Positions 27,682 to 39,855 are shown, numbered from the stretch's first letter. The stretch is 64,000 nucleotides of DNA from Rutidosis leptorrhynchoides (GCF_046630445.1 NC_092342.1:86063001-86127000); one strand, 5' to 3'. Made by a program: numbers and translations. The notes: a model not told the origin generated them from the letters alone.

Positions 27682-27947
27682 TTATTGGAGCCACGTGTTC
27701 CACGTTGCTTTCGTGTTGGTACTGCATGGTCGTTCAGGGGAGGGGACCAGGGAACCATACCGTCACTCATTGCTAGCTGTCGGTCCTTTTACAAAGATCG
27801 TGGCAATTACAGGACACGTCATGTTCATGTAGCACGCTATCCTAATCTGGCGCACATTTACTTGCGTCTGAAGTGCCAGAGCGCGAGGGATGTACACATA
27901 TGGTGCAAGTGTGATGCGCAACACAAGCCAATCGGGTATGCGTATCA
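27682..27947 (-). repeat. Tat 3' LTR, part 2
   Basis: Continues the LTR after the solo LTR and ends GGGTATGCGTATCA, the same as 49988-50083 in the other LTR. Confidence 0.88.
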
Positions 27948-27965
27948 TAAGTCCCCCCAATTCGA
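27948..27965 (-). promoter_or_regulatory. Polypurine tract of the Tat element
   Basis: On the minus strand, attggggggactta lies directly before the LTR start TGATACGC. It fixes the orientation of the element. Confidence 0.8.
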
Positions 27966-28140
27966 TATTATGCGCAAGTATTGCGCATGGTATCGAACTC
28001 AAATACTATTAACTCCATAGAAGGTGTGACGTGACAGCCGTCACATCACCTGTCCTGTCACATTAAATTAAAACCTTCTTTTCCGTACGTGTTCGGACAT
28101 GTGTACAGTCAAGATCATTTACAATCGTCCTTTCCCTTTC

Positions 28141-28149
28141 TATAAATAG
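28141..28149 (+). promoter_or_regulatory. TATA box of the antisense gene
   Basis: TATAAATAG on the plus strand, 57 bases before the ATG at 28198, followed by a pyrimidine-rich leader (gctttcttcattcattttcc). It lies between the 3' LTR and the extra gene, on the strand opposite to gag-pol, so the extra gene can be transcribed without the LTR promoter. Confidence 0.6.
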
Positions 28150-28361
28150 AGCTTTCTTCATTCATTTTCCACTTTTCCTGCTTTTTTCATTTCTAACATG
28201 GCTTACTGCGCTGATTTTTCCAATATTGGTTCTATTCCTTCATCCATCTCGCTCGAATATGTAGCGCATATCGCGAAGCGCTATCCTCCCATGAGATCAT
28301 TGTCACCCGTTGTTCCTGGTCGCTTAGATTGAGCCAACCGTTCCCCTGGTGGGAAGGTGAC

Positions 28362-31300
28362 TACAGTGATCCAAACTTTTCCATGTTTATATATATTAAA
28401 TGAAATTGATATTTACATGATTAAGTGTTTCCAACATGTTAAGCAATCAAACTTGTTAAGACTTGATTAATTGAAATAGGTTTCTTATAGACAATTGACC
28501 ACCCAAGTTGACCGGTGATTCACGAACGTTAAAACTTGTAAAAACTATATGATGACATATATATGATTATATATATAGTTAACATGATATTATGATAAGT
28601 AAGTATCTCATTAGGTATTTTAACAATGAGTTATTTATATAAAATTGAGTTTATTAAATTAAAAAACTCGAAAATGATATATATAACGATTATCGTTGTA
28701 ACAACGTCTTACTAGGTACATATGAATCATATTAAGATATTGATACACTTGGTTAATTATGTTAAATGATAAGTAAATATATCATTAAGTGTATTAACAA
28801 TGAACTACATATGTAAAAATAAGACTACTAACTTAATGATTTCGAAACGAGACATATATGTAACGATTATCGTTGTAACGACCTTTAACTGTATATATAT
28901 CATACTAAGATATATTATATATCATAATATCATGATAATGTAACAATTTAACATCTCATTTGATATAATAAATAATGGGTTAACAATATTTAACAAGATC
29001 GTTAACCTAAAGGTTTCAAAACAACATTTACATGTAACGACTAACGATGACTTAACGACTCAGTTAAAATGTATATACATGTAGTGTTTTAATATGTATT
29101 CATACACTTTTGAAAGACTTCAAGACACTTATCAAAATACTTCTACTTAACAAAAATGCTTACAATTACATCCTCGTTCAGTTTCATCAACAATTCTACT
29201 CGTATGCACCCGTATTCGTACTCGTACAATACACAGCTTTTAGATGTATGTACTATTGGTATATACACTCTAATGATCAGCTCTTAGCAGCCCATGTGAG
29301 TCACCAACACATGTGAGAACCATCATTTGGCAACTAGCATGAAATATCTCATAAAATTACAAAAATATCAGTAATCATTCATGACTTATTTACATGAAAA
29401 CAAAATTACATATCCTTTATATTTAATCCATATACCAACGACCAAAAAAACCTACAAACACTTTAATTCTTCAATTTTCTTCATCTAATTGATCTCTCTC
29501 AAGTTTCATCTTCAAGTTCTAAGTGTTCTTCATAAATTCCATAAGTATAGTTTCATAAAAATCAAGAATACTTTCAAGTTTGCAAGTCTACTTCCAAGCT
29601 TTCTAATCCATTCCAAGTAATCATCTAAGATCAAGGAACCTTTGTTATTTATAGTAGGTTATCTTTCTAATTCAAGGTAATATTCATATTCAAACTTTGA
29701 TTCAATTTCTACAACTATAACAATCTTATTTCGAGTGAAAATCTTACTTGAACTGTTTTCGTGTCATGATTCTGCTTAAAGAACTTTCAAGTCATCCAAG
29801 GATCCTTTGAAGCTAGATCCATTTTTCTCATTTCCAGTAGCTTTATCCAGAAAACTTGAGGTAGTAATGATGTTCATAACATCATTCGATTCATACATAT
29901 AAAGCTATCTTATTCGAAGGTTTAAACTTGTAATCACTAGAATATAGTTTAGTTAATTCTAAACTTGTTCGCAAACAAAAGTTAATCCTTCTAACTTGAC
30001 TTTTAAAATCAACTAAACACATGTTCTATATCTATATGATATGCTAACTTAATGATTTAAAACCGGAAAACACGAAAAACACCGTAAAACCGGATATACG
30101 CCGTCGTAGTAACACCGCGGGCTGTATTGGGTTAGTTAATTAAAAACTATGTTAAACTTTGATTTAAAAGTTGTTCTTCTGAGAAAATGATCTTTCTTAT
30201 GAACATGAAGCTATATCCAAAAATCATGGTTAAACTCAAAGTGGAAGTATGTTTTCTAAAATGGTCATCTAGACGTCGTTCTTTCGACTGAAATGACTAC
30301 CTTTACAAAAATGACTTGTAACTTATATTTCCGACTATAAACCTATACTTTTTCTGTTTAGATTCATAAAATATAGTTCAATATGAAACCATAGCAATTT
30401 GATTCACTCAAAACGGATTTAAAATGAAGAAGTTATGGGTAAAACAAGATTGGATAATTTTTCTTGTTGTAGCTAAGTGAAAATTGGTAACAAATCTATA
30501 TTAATCATATCCTAGCTAACTTATATTGTATTATACATGTATTCTAATATATTATGTAATCTTGGGATACCATAGACACGTATGCAAATGTTTTGACATA
30601 TCATATCGACCCATGTATATATATTATTTGGAACAACCATAGACACTGTATATGCAGTAATGTGGGAGTTAGCTATACAGGGTTGAGGTTGATTCCAAAA
30701 ATATATATACTTTGAGTTGTGATCTAGCCTGAGACGTGTATACACTGGGTCGTGGATTGATTCAAGATAATATATATCGATTTATTTCTGTACATCTAAT
30801 TGTGGACAACTAGTTATAGGTTACTAACGAGGACAGCTGACTTAATAAATTTAAAACAGTAAAACATATTAAAAATATTGTAATTATATTTTGAACATAC
30901 TTTGATATATATGTACATATTTGTTATAGGTTCGTGAATCGACCAGTGGCCAAGTCTTACTTCCCGACGAAGTAAAAATCTCTGAAAGTGAGTTATAGTC
31001 CCAATTTTAAAATCTAATATTTTGGGATGAGAATACGTGCAGTTTTATAAATGTTTTATGAAATAGACACAAGTAATTGAAACTACATTATATGGGTGAA
31101 TGATCGAAGCCGAATATGCCCCTTTTGCTTGGTAGCCTAAGAATTAGTAAACCGATCTACTAATTGACGCGAATCCTAAAGATAGATCTATTGGGCCTAA
31201 CGAACCCCATCCAAAGTACCGGATGCTTTAGTACTTCGAATTCGTTTTTATCATGTCCGAATGATTTCCCGGAATGATAGGGGATATTCTTATATGCATC

Positions 31301-31818
31301 TTGTTAATGTCGGTTACCAGGTGTTCACCATATGAATGAATTTTATCTCTATGTATGGGACGTATATTGAAATATGAAATCTTGTGGTCTATTATTATGA
31401 TTTGATAATATATAGGTTAAACCTATAATTCACCAACATTTTTGTTGACGTTTTAAGCATGTTTATTCTCAGGTGATTATTAAGAGCTTCCGCTGTTGCA
31501 TACTAAAATAAGGACAAGATTTGGAGTCCATGCTTGTATGATATTATGTAAAAACCGCATTCAAGAAACTTATTTTTGATGCAATATATTCTTATTGTAA
31601 ACCATTATGTAATGGTCGTGTGTAAACGGTATATTTTAGATTATCATTATTTGATAATCTACGTAATGCTTTTTTTAAACCTTTATCGATAAAATAAAGG
31701 TTATGGTTGTTTTAAAAATGAATGCAGTCTTTGAAAAACGTCTCATATAGAGGTCAAAACCTCGCGACGAAATCAATTAATATGGAACGTTTATAATCAA
31801 TATGAACGGGACATTTTA
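28362..31818 (+). mobile_element. Solo LTR of a Tekay-type element (3,457 bp), TSD gtgac
   Basis: Flanked by gtgac at 28357-28361 and 31819-31823, inside exon 1 of the antisense gene. The ends have decayed from TG..CA to TACAGTGATCC..GGGACATTTTA. They align with the ends of the element at 40428-49982 (tgtaatgacccgg and aacaggtcctttca on its own strand). Contains the LTR module and the candidate intron 30988-31472. No coding region. Confidence 0.88.
30988..31472 (+). other. Candidate LTR intron
   Basis: Donor AAA|GTGAGTTATAG and acceptor TTATTCTCAG|GT, 485 nt, acceptor 346 nt from the LTR end. The module gacgcgaatcctaaagatag...ggatgctttagtacttcg lies inside. Confidence 0.4.
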
Positions 31819-33484
31819 GTGACCACATATAGCGTGGTTTTCGATCGGGGGAATATACGCATTCCGCCCATGAATTTCATTTTGCGCGTACTTTCTCATT
31901 TCAACATTGGTATGGGTCAGCTAGACCCTGATAGCGATTGTCGCCTTGTTGTGTTCCAGATGTGGTGTAGGGCGCATGATTTTATTCCTACGGTGAACTT
32001 GTTCAAGAATATATTTTCTTTTGAACGGCTCGATACGGGTTGGTTCTCTTTTTGCGACAATGTCCGCTTTACTAGTGAACCACTAGAGGAAATTCCACCG
32101 GACTGGAAAGAACGCTACTTCTTCGTGGATGATACCTTCATTCCTCTAGAGTTTTTGAATGTGGGCTCCTGGCAATATGGTTTTGACGGGAGCTTTAATA
32201 CAGCGCCACCTTTAAGTTCAAGTGAAAAGTCGATGTTGGACAAGTGTATAGCAACAACGTGTTGTATGCTGGGGGAATATCCAAGCATTGGCCAGATTCC
32301 AACTACTATCCTCACTTTAGTCGCCATTTGCAAGGCACGCAGAACTTTTGACTTTCTTTTATTTTTCTCCTTCCTTAACGTCTTTATCTTTTATTGACAG
32401 CAATTCCCTTCTCCGAGTACCTTGAATTCTCTTCTTCCGCGTATGTGGTGGTGGATCGTATGCCTTTGAGGAAAGGCTTTTTGGCTAGGCGCCCTGTTAC
32501 CGCAACCTCTGCTTCTGGTTCTTCACGCAGGAAGAAGAAAAAGAAGGTTGCGGTGCAATATGCTGATTTACCTAAGAGATGTCCCCGTGGGAAACTTGTT
32601 CCATCACATAGTGACGCTACTGCTTCAAAGAAGCACAAAAGACCGACCGCTTCTTCTTCATCAAAGCGCGCTCGTACTGGTATGGTCCGCATTTATTGTA
32701 TACCTACTTTGCTTATCCGTTGACGCTGCTCATCATCATTATTCCTACCCAGATGACGGGCATGAGCGTAGTGCAGAAGGGGGTGTGAACAAACCTCGCT
32801 CGTCCTCAATTCAGGTTGATAGTGACTCCTCCGTCGAAAACCAGCGCCCTGATTCGACGGGTTATGCTAAAGGTAAGAATGTCCAGAGCCCTGGGCCGAG
32901 CAGTGGGTCTTTTGGCGACAAAATGTCTATAATGAGGGACACCATAATGTACCTTTGCGGTAGGCTTGACAATGCGCAACAGGCCAATAAAAAGATACAT
33001 GCACAACTAGATTGTGCTAACCGCCAGAATAGCGACCATGAGGAAACTATTCGTGCGCTTAGGGTACAGTGCGCTGAATCAGAGTGGCGAGCGAAGTCGG
33101 CTATTCATGAGTTAGGGGTGTTAAAGGCGGGCCTTCGTCGTATAGTGGATCATGCTTTGAATAGCGATGTCGTAAATGATCACTACGAGGATGCCTTGAA
33201 AGCTATACAGGATGTTGAGCGCCTCCACTTTTGGGACATTGTGAAGGAGCATATTCAGGTGCCCACCGTTCTTCCTAAAGCTATCCTGGATTGCCTTATT
33301 CCTGAAGTGCGTAAAGCTGCTAGGGAGGCTTGCAGAGCCTTGCGCCACATTCCTATTCCCCGGCTTGAGGAGTTGTTACGTGATTTGCGAGTGACGGTGC
33401 AAGATTTAGTAGATTCTAAATTGTAGTCTTACTTTATAATGTCATAATACGTTATGGCGCGTGTAACATTTTGTATCATGTGTA

Positions 33485-33515
33485 TTTTTTGAAAAATAAA
33501 AAATAAAAAATATAT
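33485..33515 (+). terminator. Possible poly(A) signal region of the antisense gene
   Basis: About 60-90 bases after the stop codon, tttttgaaaaataaaaaataaaaaatat contains several AATAAA words. Plant signals are loose, so this is only suggestive. Confidence 0.4.
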
Positions 33516-34166
33516 ATCGTGATGTAAACTTGTGGTACATCGATTGCTTTATATTATCGCTTTGTTAATGATAACGTCATTATTTTTACTTTTGGCATGT
33601 TGCCACTAATCTTTGTGTGCATTGATGTGCACTCAACGCACACACAGATTTTGCGCTTGAAGTTACGTCTAAGAGTCTTCCAAACGTTTATTTTGGGACT
33701 GTGGTCAAGCGCGACCAACGCTTTTTTGTTTATAGTCATGACTTGCAGATCTCTTGGTCTGCTCGGGTGGAACTAGGTCAACCCAATGACCGTCTCTCTC
33801 CGGTAAAATAGTCTAGTTTGACGCCAAACAGACTTCTTTCGTGCGGGAGCTAGAGAAAGGCATCCCTTAAGTAGGAAGAAACGCGCTAGTATTGTACTGT
33901 GCTCGTGCAGTTCAAGTCATAGAGCTATTCAGCTCCGAGAGGTACATGAAATCATAGCCGAAAATAACTTAATGCTTTAATATAATCGAAAAAATGATTT
34001 TTCTAATAGCACAGCACACGGTCGACCTACAAAGGCGCGTTGTTTAGTAATTACATGTAAATCTAGACAAAGTAGGTGAGTGATCAATTCTCTATTTTCT
34101 ATATTACATGTAGCATTTTTTAAGCGCGGTAGCATGCCAGGTCCGCTTGATTGGATTACCCTTAAG
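33516..34166 (-). other. Region between antisense gene and integrase end
   Basis: Probably the tail of the Tat pol transcript and its 3' untranslated region. No ORF of substance; the frame after integrase closes near 34167. Confidence 0.5.
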
Positions 34167-35231
34167 CTATGCCAGTTTGTAAGTTCCAGTGTTACTGATC
34201 CCAATGACCTTATAAGGTCCCTCCCAGTTTAGCCCCAACTTCCCAGTATTTTGGGCCTTGCTCGCTTGGTTGTCGCACCACACAAGATCTCCTACCTTGT
34301 AAGTTCTTGCCCTTACGCGCTTATCGTAATATTTTGCAATGCGCTGTTTGTTGGTGGCTTCGCGAATTGCGACCATTTCCCTGCGCTTCTCCGCATAATT
34401 CAGATTGGTGCGTAGCCTTTCGTTATTTTCACCCTCACTGTACGACAGAACTCTTTCTGTTGGGACGGTTATTTCTGCCGGGATTACCGCCTCTGAACCG
34501 TATACCAAACTGAACGGTATTTCTCCTGTGTTGTTCTTGTGCATTGTCCTGTGTTCCCATAGGACTTTGGGTAACTCATCCACCCATCCGATGCACTTCA
34601 TTCCCAACCTTGCTTTGATGGCGTGTACAATATCTCTATTCGTAACCTCACATTGGCGATTAGCCTGAGGGTGCGTGACGGAGGTGAAACGTTGTTTGAT
34701 GTTCAAATCCTGACACCAGCTGCGGAAGGGGTTGCCTTCAAAATGTGTTCAGTTGTCACTGAAAATTTTGTTAGGTATGCCAAACCTGCATACAATGCTT
34801 TCCCGGAAAAAATCTCTGATCAGCTTATTGGTGATGGTGCGCAGGGGTTTCGCTTCCACCCATTTGGTAAAGAAGTCGATAGCGACCACTAGGTATTCAG
34901 CATTCCCCGCGCCCTTTGGGAAAGGTCAGACTATATCTATAGCCCATTTGCAGAACGGCCATGGTGATGTGATGGGTATCATAGGGTGTTGTGGCGCCCT
35001 GCTAACGAGTGCATGTAATTGGCATTCTTGGCAAACTCTTATCCTCTCTTCTGTATTAGCGTACATTCGGGGCCAATAATACCCTAGTCGTTTAATCCTC
35101 TCGGTGACTGTCCTCGACCCATAATATAACCCGCAAGATCCTTTGTGAATCTTGTCAATAATCATAGCGGCCTCTTTGGGTCCAGCGCAACGTAGGGATG
35201 CGCCTAGATAAAATTTTCGATATAGGATTTC
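34167..35231 (-). pseudogene. Tat integrase, decayed
   Basis: Minus strand. Zinc-binding part HKGSCGLYYGSRTV with CQECQLHA (35165-34926); core start WAIDIV followed by TGA at 34926-34928, then PFPKGAGNAEYLVVAIDFF; the second acidic region FSDN followed by TGA at 34749-34751; then the C-terminal half from NIKQRFTSVTHPQANRQCEVTNRDI to the GPYKVIG region (34706-34167). Two nonsense changes, no chromodomain, in keeping with the Tat lineage. Inactive. Confidence 0.85.
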
Positions 35232-35234
35232 CCC

Positions 35235-36375
35235 TCATAGTTCATAATTTGGCACTTTCACCCTAATCTTCATGGATTCCTTTTCTCCTTCAGGTAGAGA
35301 CCCAGTCCGCAGGAATTCAATGATGTATGTCATCCAAGTAACCTCTTCCTCTTCGACGGATGCAACCGTTGTCTCCGGCTCGGTGGATTTCTTGAAACCT
35401 TTCTCCACTAATATTTTCTTTTCCAAATGGTTGAAGGTGAGAGCTGCCAGCTTACTGAGTATATCTGTCTGTTTGTTCTGACTCATAGGGATTTGACTGA
35501 TTCTGAAGTCAAGGAATGCATCAGCAAGTGAGTGGACCAGAGCCAGGTATGATTACATGGATTTATCATTGGCGTCGAACGTGCCATTTATCTTATTAGC
35601 GACTAATTGTGAATCCACATAGGCTTGTAGCTTTTTTACTCCTAACTCTCGGGCTATGCATATTCCAGCTAGTAGTGCCTCATATTCTGTCTCGTTGTTT
35701 GTCACCTTGAAGTTGAATCGCAACGCGTATGTATGCTCTTCCCGATGTGGACCTGTGAGAATTAGACTTGTACCAGCGCCCTCAGAGCTTGCTGCACCAT
35801 CGGTACAGAGCTCCCATAGTTCAGGAGAAGGCGTGGGGAGTTGTTTAGGGTCGCAGATTATTGGCATATCAGCGGCTGTTTCGTCCAGATAGTCAGCCAT
35901 CACATGTCCCTTAATAGCGCTTCTGGCACAGAACGCGATTTAATGCTCGCCCAGCTCTATCGCCCATTTGGTCAGTCTCCCCGATATCTCTGGCTTGTAG
36001 AGTAGTTGTCGAATAGGTTAGTCAGTAAGTATCGTAATTGGATGTCTTAGAAGTACCTGCGTAGACGATGGGAAGTGACGAAGAGCGTGTATACGAGTTT
36101 TTCTATGGGGAGATAGTTTAACTCGCTTCCTGACAATGCTTTGCTGACGAAATATATTGGCATTTGGACGTCTCCTCGCTCGATAACAAGGACAGAACTA
36201 ACAGCTTCCTTAGACACCGCAGGGTAAAGTATCACCCGCGATAGGCGCTGTTAACGTAGGGAGGTCTTTGAGGAGCGCCTTCATCTCTTGGAATGCCTTT
36301 TCTGCTTCATCAGTCCATTTGAAATCTAACTTTTTAGCGCAGTCTTTCAAAGTATGAAAGAACGGGATCGATCTT
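35235..36375 (-). pseudogene. Tat RNase H and second (archaeal-type) RNase H
   Basis: Minus strand. The first RNase H end is seen at 36235-36047 (IYFVSKALSGSELNYLPIEKLVY). The second, archaeal-type RNase H follows at 35903-35553: LCTDGAASSEGAG, NNETEYEALLAG, YVDSQLVANKI, with its acidic residues. The linker toward integrase (35486-35235, ILSKLAAL, MTYIIEFL) is also present. Two RNase H domains in a row mark the Tat lineage. Stops and small indels separate the segments; the RT-proximal part is cut at 36375 by a solo LTR. Confidence 0.85.
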
Positions 36376-38201
36376 TGATGAGCTAAACGTGGTATATGAA
36401 TTGTTGTATGAAATAGTATGGAAAAATACCGATTAGAGATTACTACACACTAACGGGCAGTGTACCTGATCGTGTAGTAGTACAGTAAATGGTAAAATCT
36501 GTGTATCGTTCCAAGGACAATATCTAAATCAAATTAGGATTATAACCTAAATTGTGATTAACTAAGAAAATTACAAGTACAAGATATATTTTGGTTTGCC
36601 CTTTTACGATGGGCGAATCAAGTGATGAATAAGATTAAAAAGACAATATTTTTAGTATTTTTAGTTTATGAAAACAGAAAGATAGTTTTGATATCAAATT
36701 AAAGAAATATGCTCATCTAGACTTTTTACCCTTAATGTTGAATGTTATTTAGGATTAAGATCGGATTGATTGGTTATGCACGAGAACTAATTAATTGGTT
36801 CACCAAGAGTAGTCTTGCACAAACACTCAAACTGGATTACACAATGCAAGTGATGTTCTTGTCATCTAAGACCTCCTATTTGTAATCAACTAATTCATCT
36901 AGTTTGAAGACTTGAAGAATGATCAAGTCAATGGTGTGTTGTACATGATCCACTCCTATATCAACTAAAGGTTTAACTTAGTTCATTCCCTTGGTCTGGT
37001 TAAATGCTCAATTCACCCAACCCAAATAATTAAAAAAGTGTTATAATAAGATCCCTATAAACGTCACTAGATTAGGCACATCACTAACACATGTTAATTG
37101 ATGGAACTAGGTAGTTGAAAGTGTGTATAACAGATTCTAAGGAATTGGTCATTCTCCTAGACAATTACACATACTAATTAAGCTATTCCAAAGTATCTAC
37201 AAGAGTCGTTCTTACATTCTTATGTAAATTAACCATTTGAACTCAACTTATCCCTTTTGGTAAAAGACGGATAAACACATGTCACTAGGTGTAAATCAAT
37301 ACATTAACTTAACAAGATGATGTTTCTTAATCAAATGAACATATCAACTAGTTGAATCGAAAGGATTAAACTTAACAAGAATGGTTCTTGTATTCAAACA
37401 TCAAACTATCGTGCATAATAACAATCAATCAATAGTAAATATTCAACATCTCGGTTATTTATCTAGATGAACATAAAATGGACTAGCCAACAATCATGCT
37501 TGAAAACTTAAACACAACAGTAATAAAGATAGGATTCATTGTAAATACAAGATTAACCTTTTAGGAGTAATCTTGGATGAAGCTCTTGAATGATCTTGGA
37601 TTCTTCAATGATTAGAGTGCTTAGATGCACTTTGATAAGCCCAAGAACTGCTTTGAATCATATGTTTTCATCTCTGAACAGAAAGGAAACTGGTGTCCAA
37701 GAAATGAAGCTAGAAATGGAATTAAATAAGCTGAACAGTTGGTGAAAAGTACTGTGCGCGGCGCGCACAGTAAAGGTGCGCTGAGCGCACTCTTACCTAC
37801 TCCACTTTTTCCTTTACAGCTCGAAATCGCACGTTCAAATCTACTTTTCTGGTAAAAGTGCGCGTATGGGTGTGCTAAGCGCACTACTGTGCGCGGCGCG
37901 CACGAAGCTTGGCGCACTTTGGTTTTAGCCAAAAAATCTTCTGATCAAAATTCTGCCTTGTGTGCTGAGCGCACCCTTTGTGGTGCGCTGATCGCACCCT
38001 TCTGTCTTTGGCTTTCTGGTCTTGGTTCCAATCTCTGAGCTGTATCATACATAATCTTTCATATTTCTTCAAGTTTACAATGATTCTAGACTATATTACA
38101 ATAATATGAAATACAAACGGAATTACTATGTTTACATACGAAATAAACAACAATAGGACGTGATATTACGACTAAAGATATGACTAATTTGAGTAATATC
38201 A
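36376..38201 (-). mobile_element. Solo LTR (1,826 bp), TSD atctt
   Basis: On the plus strand TGATGAGCTAAACG to GAGTAATATCA, flanked by atctt at 36371-36375 and 38202-38206, splitting the pol frame between RT and RNase H. On the minus strand it starts TGATATTACTC; similar TGATAT starts occur at 22128 and 61465. Orientation is inferred from that similarity. Contains a group of GC-rich palindromic words (37755-38000). No gene. Confidence 0.85.
37755..38000. repeat. Cluster of gtgcgctgagcgcac palindromic words
   Basis: Five or six copies of gtgcgctgagcgcac, ctgtgcgcggcgcgcac and variants over 250 bp in otherwise AT-rich sequence. Each is a near-perfect inverted repeat and could form a hairpin. 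Comparable word clusters lie in other LTRs of the window (9370, 11318, 61160, 62590). Confidence 0.7.
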
Positions 38202-38931
38202 ATCTTTCAGTGGCCTTAGACAGGAATCGCGTTAATTCGGCTAATTTCCCATTGAGGCTTTGAACTTGCTTTTTTGTTTTAGGAGAGGGCATTTTCTCAA
38301 TTGCTTCTATTTTCTTTGGGGTCTCTTTGATTCCACGCAGAGTCATGATGTGCCCTAAGAAGTTTCCCTCTTCTTCTCCAAAGCTACACTTAGTAGGTTT
38401 GAGCTTCATATTAATGCTCCTGAGCGTGTTAAATGTTTTGAGAATGTCTGCTAAAAATTGCTCCTCGGTGTTACTTTTAATGACGACGTCAACATACGCC
38501 TCAAGGTTGCACCCAATTTGTTTAGAAAACGTTGTATCTATAGTGCGCTGATAAGTAGCGCCCGCATTTTTCAGTCCAAAGGGCATTTTGGTGTAACAGT
38601 ATATCCCTTGGTCTGTGTGGAACGCGGTCTTCTCTTTGTCTTCCTCCGCCATTTGTATTTGGTGATATCCTTTGTAGGCATCCAGGAAACACTTAAACCT
38701 AAAACCTGCGAGTGACTCGACTTTCCAGTCTATCTCTGGCAACAGATAATTATCCTTAGGGCAAGCTTTGTTGATATCTTTAAAATCGATGCAGAGTCGC
38801 CACGTTCCATCGGACTTGGCTACCCGTACGGGGTTATCCACCCATGTCTGGTAGTTCACTTTGCGCAGTATGTTAGCCTTTACCAGCTTATCAACTTCTC
38901 TGCGCAACCATTCACTTCTTTCGGGCGCCAT
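38202..38931 (-). pseudogene. Tat reverse transcriptase, catalytic motif mutated
   Basis: Minus strand from MAPERSEWLRREVDKL. It keeps RVAKSDGTWRLCIDF, INKACPKDNY, FLDAYKGYHQI, MPFGLKNAGATYQR and FLGHIMTLRGI. The catalytic YVDD motif reads AYVDVVIKS, so the second aspartate is a valine and the enzyme must be inactive. The last codons before 38207 are followed by the solo LTR; the open frame running to 38086 inside it is not RT. Confidence 0.9.
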
Positions 38932-39744
38932 CGGTCACTTTTTCTGTTTGATAGTGGTCAAATTAGTACTAGCGCGTAGATAATGCTGCGCTATTTCTCG
39001 TGGTACTCCGGTCATATTGGCATCGCGCCAACAGAATACATCGGAATTGGAAATGAGTATATTCCTCACTTTCTCTTTAGTTTCGTGTGTGAGGCTCCCC
39101 CCATTTTTACCTTCTGTTTTGAATATTCGGGATTAACTATGACCCACCATTCATTCGCGCCTTTTTCTTCGGGAGTAGCGCTTCCTTTTTCGGTAACAGA
39201 TGCGCATAAGGCATCCAAAGACGTTGATTCGAGGGTGGCGACTCTTTTCTCTGTTGGGAATCGGACCATCCCGTGGATTATGGATGGTATAGCGCCGAAT
39301 TTTTGAATGGAGGTTCTTCCCAGTATAGCATTGTATCTAGAATACGAGCGCACTACACAAAATTTTATGCTCTCAGTGCGCTTTTTTAATTTGTCCTTGA
39401 TGTCTCTCAGCTCCAGCCTCAAGTCTAGAATTCCAATGGGCCACGCTGATTCTCCTGAAAACCCAGAGAAGGCCGTGGTCGGAGGCTTGATGGTTCACCT
39501 CGTCGTTGCGGCAGCTGTCGGAGCAATGCTCGTACATTATGTCAACACTACTGCCATTGTCCATATGAAGGCGCTTCACACCATGACCTGACTCGGGTAA
39601 GTATCCCTGTACTACAATGGGCACACAGGAAGTGTTGAATGTTCGGATGGCGGGGAATGATATCTCTGTCACCTCCAAGCTTCCGTCAGCGCCGGCTTTG
39701 CGCTTAGTTCCTAGCTGCTGTCGGCAGTTGGCCATTGAATGCAC
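38932..39744 (-). pseudogene. Tat protease and RT N-terminal region
   Basis: Minus strand, two overlapping frames. 39744-39373: TEISFPAIRTFNTSCVPIVV, then the protease site as MDNGSSVDIMYEHC. 39422-39066: RYNAILGRTSIQKFGAIPS, typical of the Tat protease C-terminus, then an acidic linker. A frameshift near 39400-39500 separates them. Gag should precede but is missing. Confidence 0.78.
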
Positions 39745-39855
39745 TTATCCTTTCGTAACAGATGCCTGTATAGAAAAAATAAATGAGTAGTGGACATATA
39801 GAGAAAAGATCAAATCAAAACCTTTTAACTTGTGCGTCCCACGGATGGTGCCAAA
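39745..39855 (-). promoter_or_regulatory. Tat leader and primer-binding site
   Basis: On the minus strand the LTR end GCTTGATCA is followed by tttggcaccatccgtgggac, the PBS, and about 90 bases of leader before the protease frame. The matching tRNA could not be assigned without a search. Gag (normally over 1 kb here) is deleted. Confidence 0.65.

Larger units (their letters stand above)
28198..33426 (+). pseudogene. Antisense extra gene of the Tat element (three exons, Transposase_28-like)
   Basis: Gene on the strand opposite to pol, between integrase and 3' LTR. Without the solo LTR at 28362-31818 it reads in one frame over exons 28198-28361 + 31824-32329, 32401-32679 and 32753-33426, about 540 codons. 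Intron 1 (32330-32400, GC..AG, donor GCAAGG) and intron 2 (32680-32752, GTATGG..CAG) join all frames exactly. Exon 1 resembles the 'putative gypsy-type transposase' family (PF04195) found in Tat elements: IPPMNFILRVLSHFNIGMGQ, VFQMWCRAHDFIPTVNLFKN, GWFSFCDN, WKERYFFVDD. Exon 2 is basic, with RRKKKKK and KKHKR, possible nuclear signals. Exon 3 has a serine-rich part, then a helical, probably coiled-coil region (about 32960-33120). Defects: TGA at 28330 and the 3.5-kb insertion. Function unknown. Confidence 0.75.

Noticed and set aside
27685..28020. ORFs in both directions in the Tat LTR
   Set aside because: They overlap the LTR end and PPT on both strands, resemble no protein, and are not conserved in the other LTR.
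31819..32397. The 192-codon ORF taken as a gene of its own
   Set aside because: It begins with GTG in the TSD and its last 23 codons read into intron 1; it is an exon piece of the gene that starts at 28198.
32384..32692. 102-codon minus-strand ORF
   Set aside because: Antisense shadow of exon 2 of the spliced gene, which has family resemblance and splice sites.
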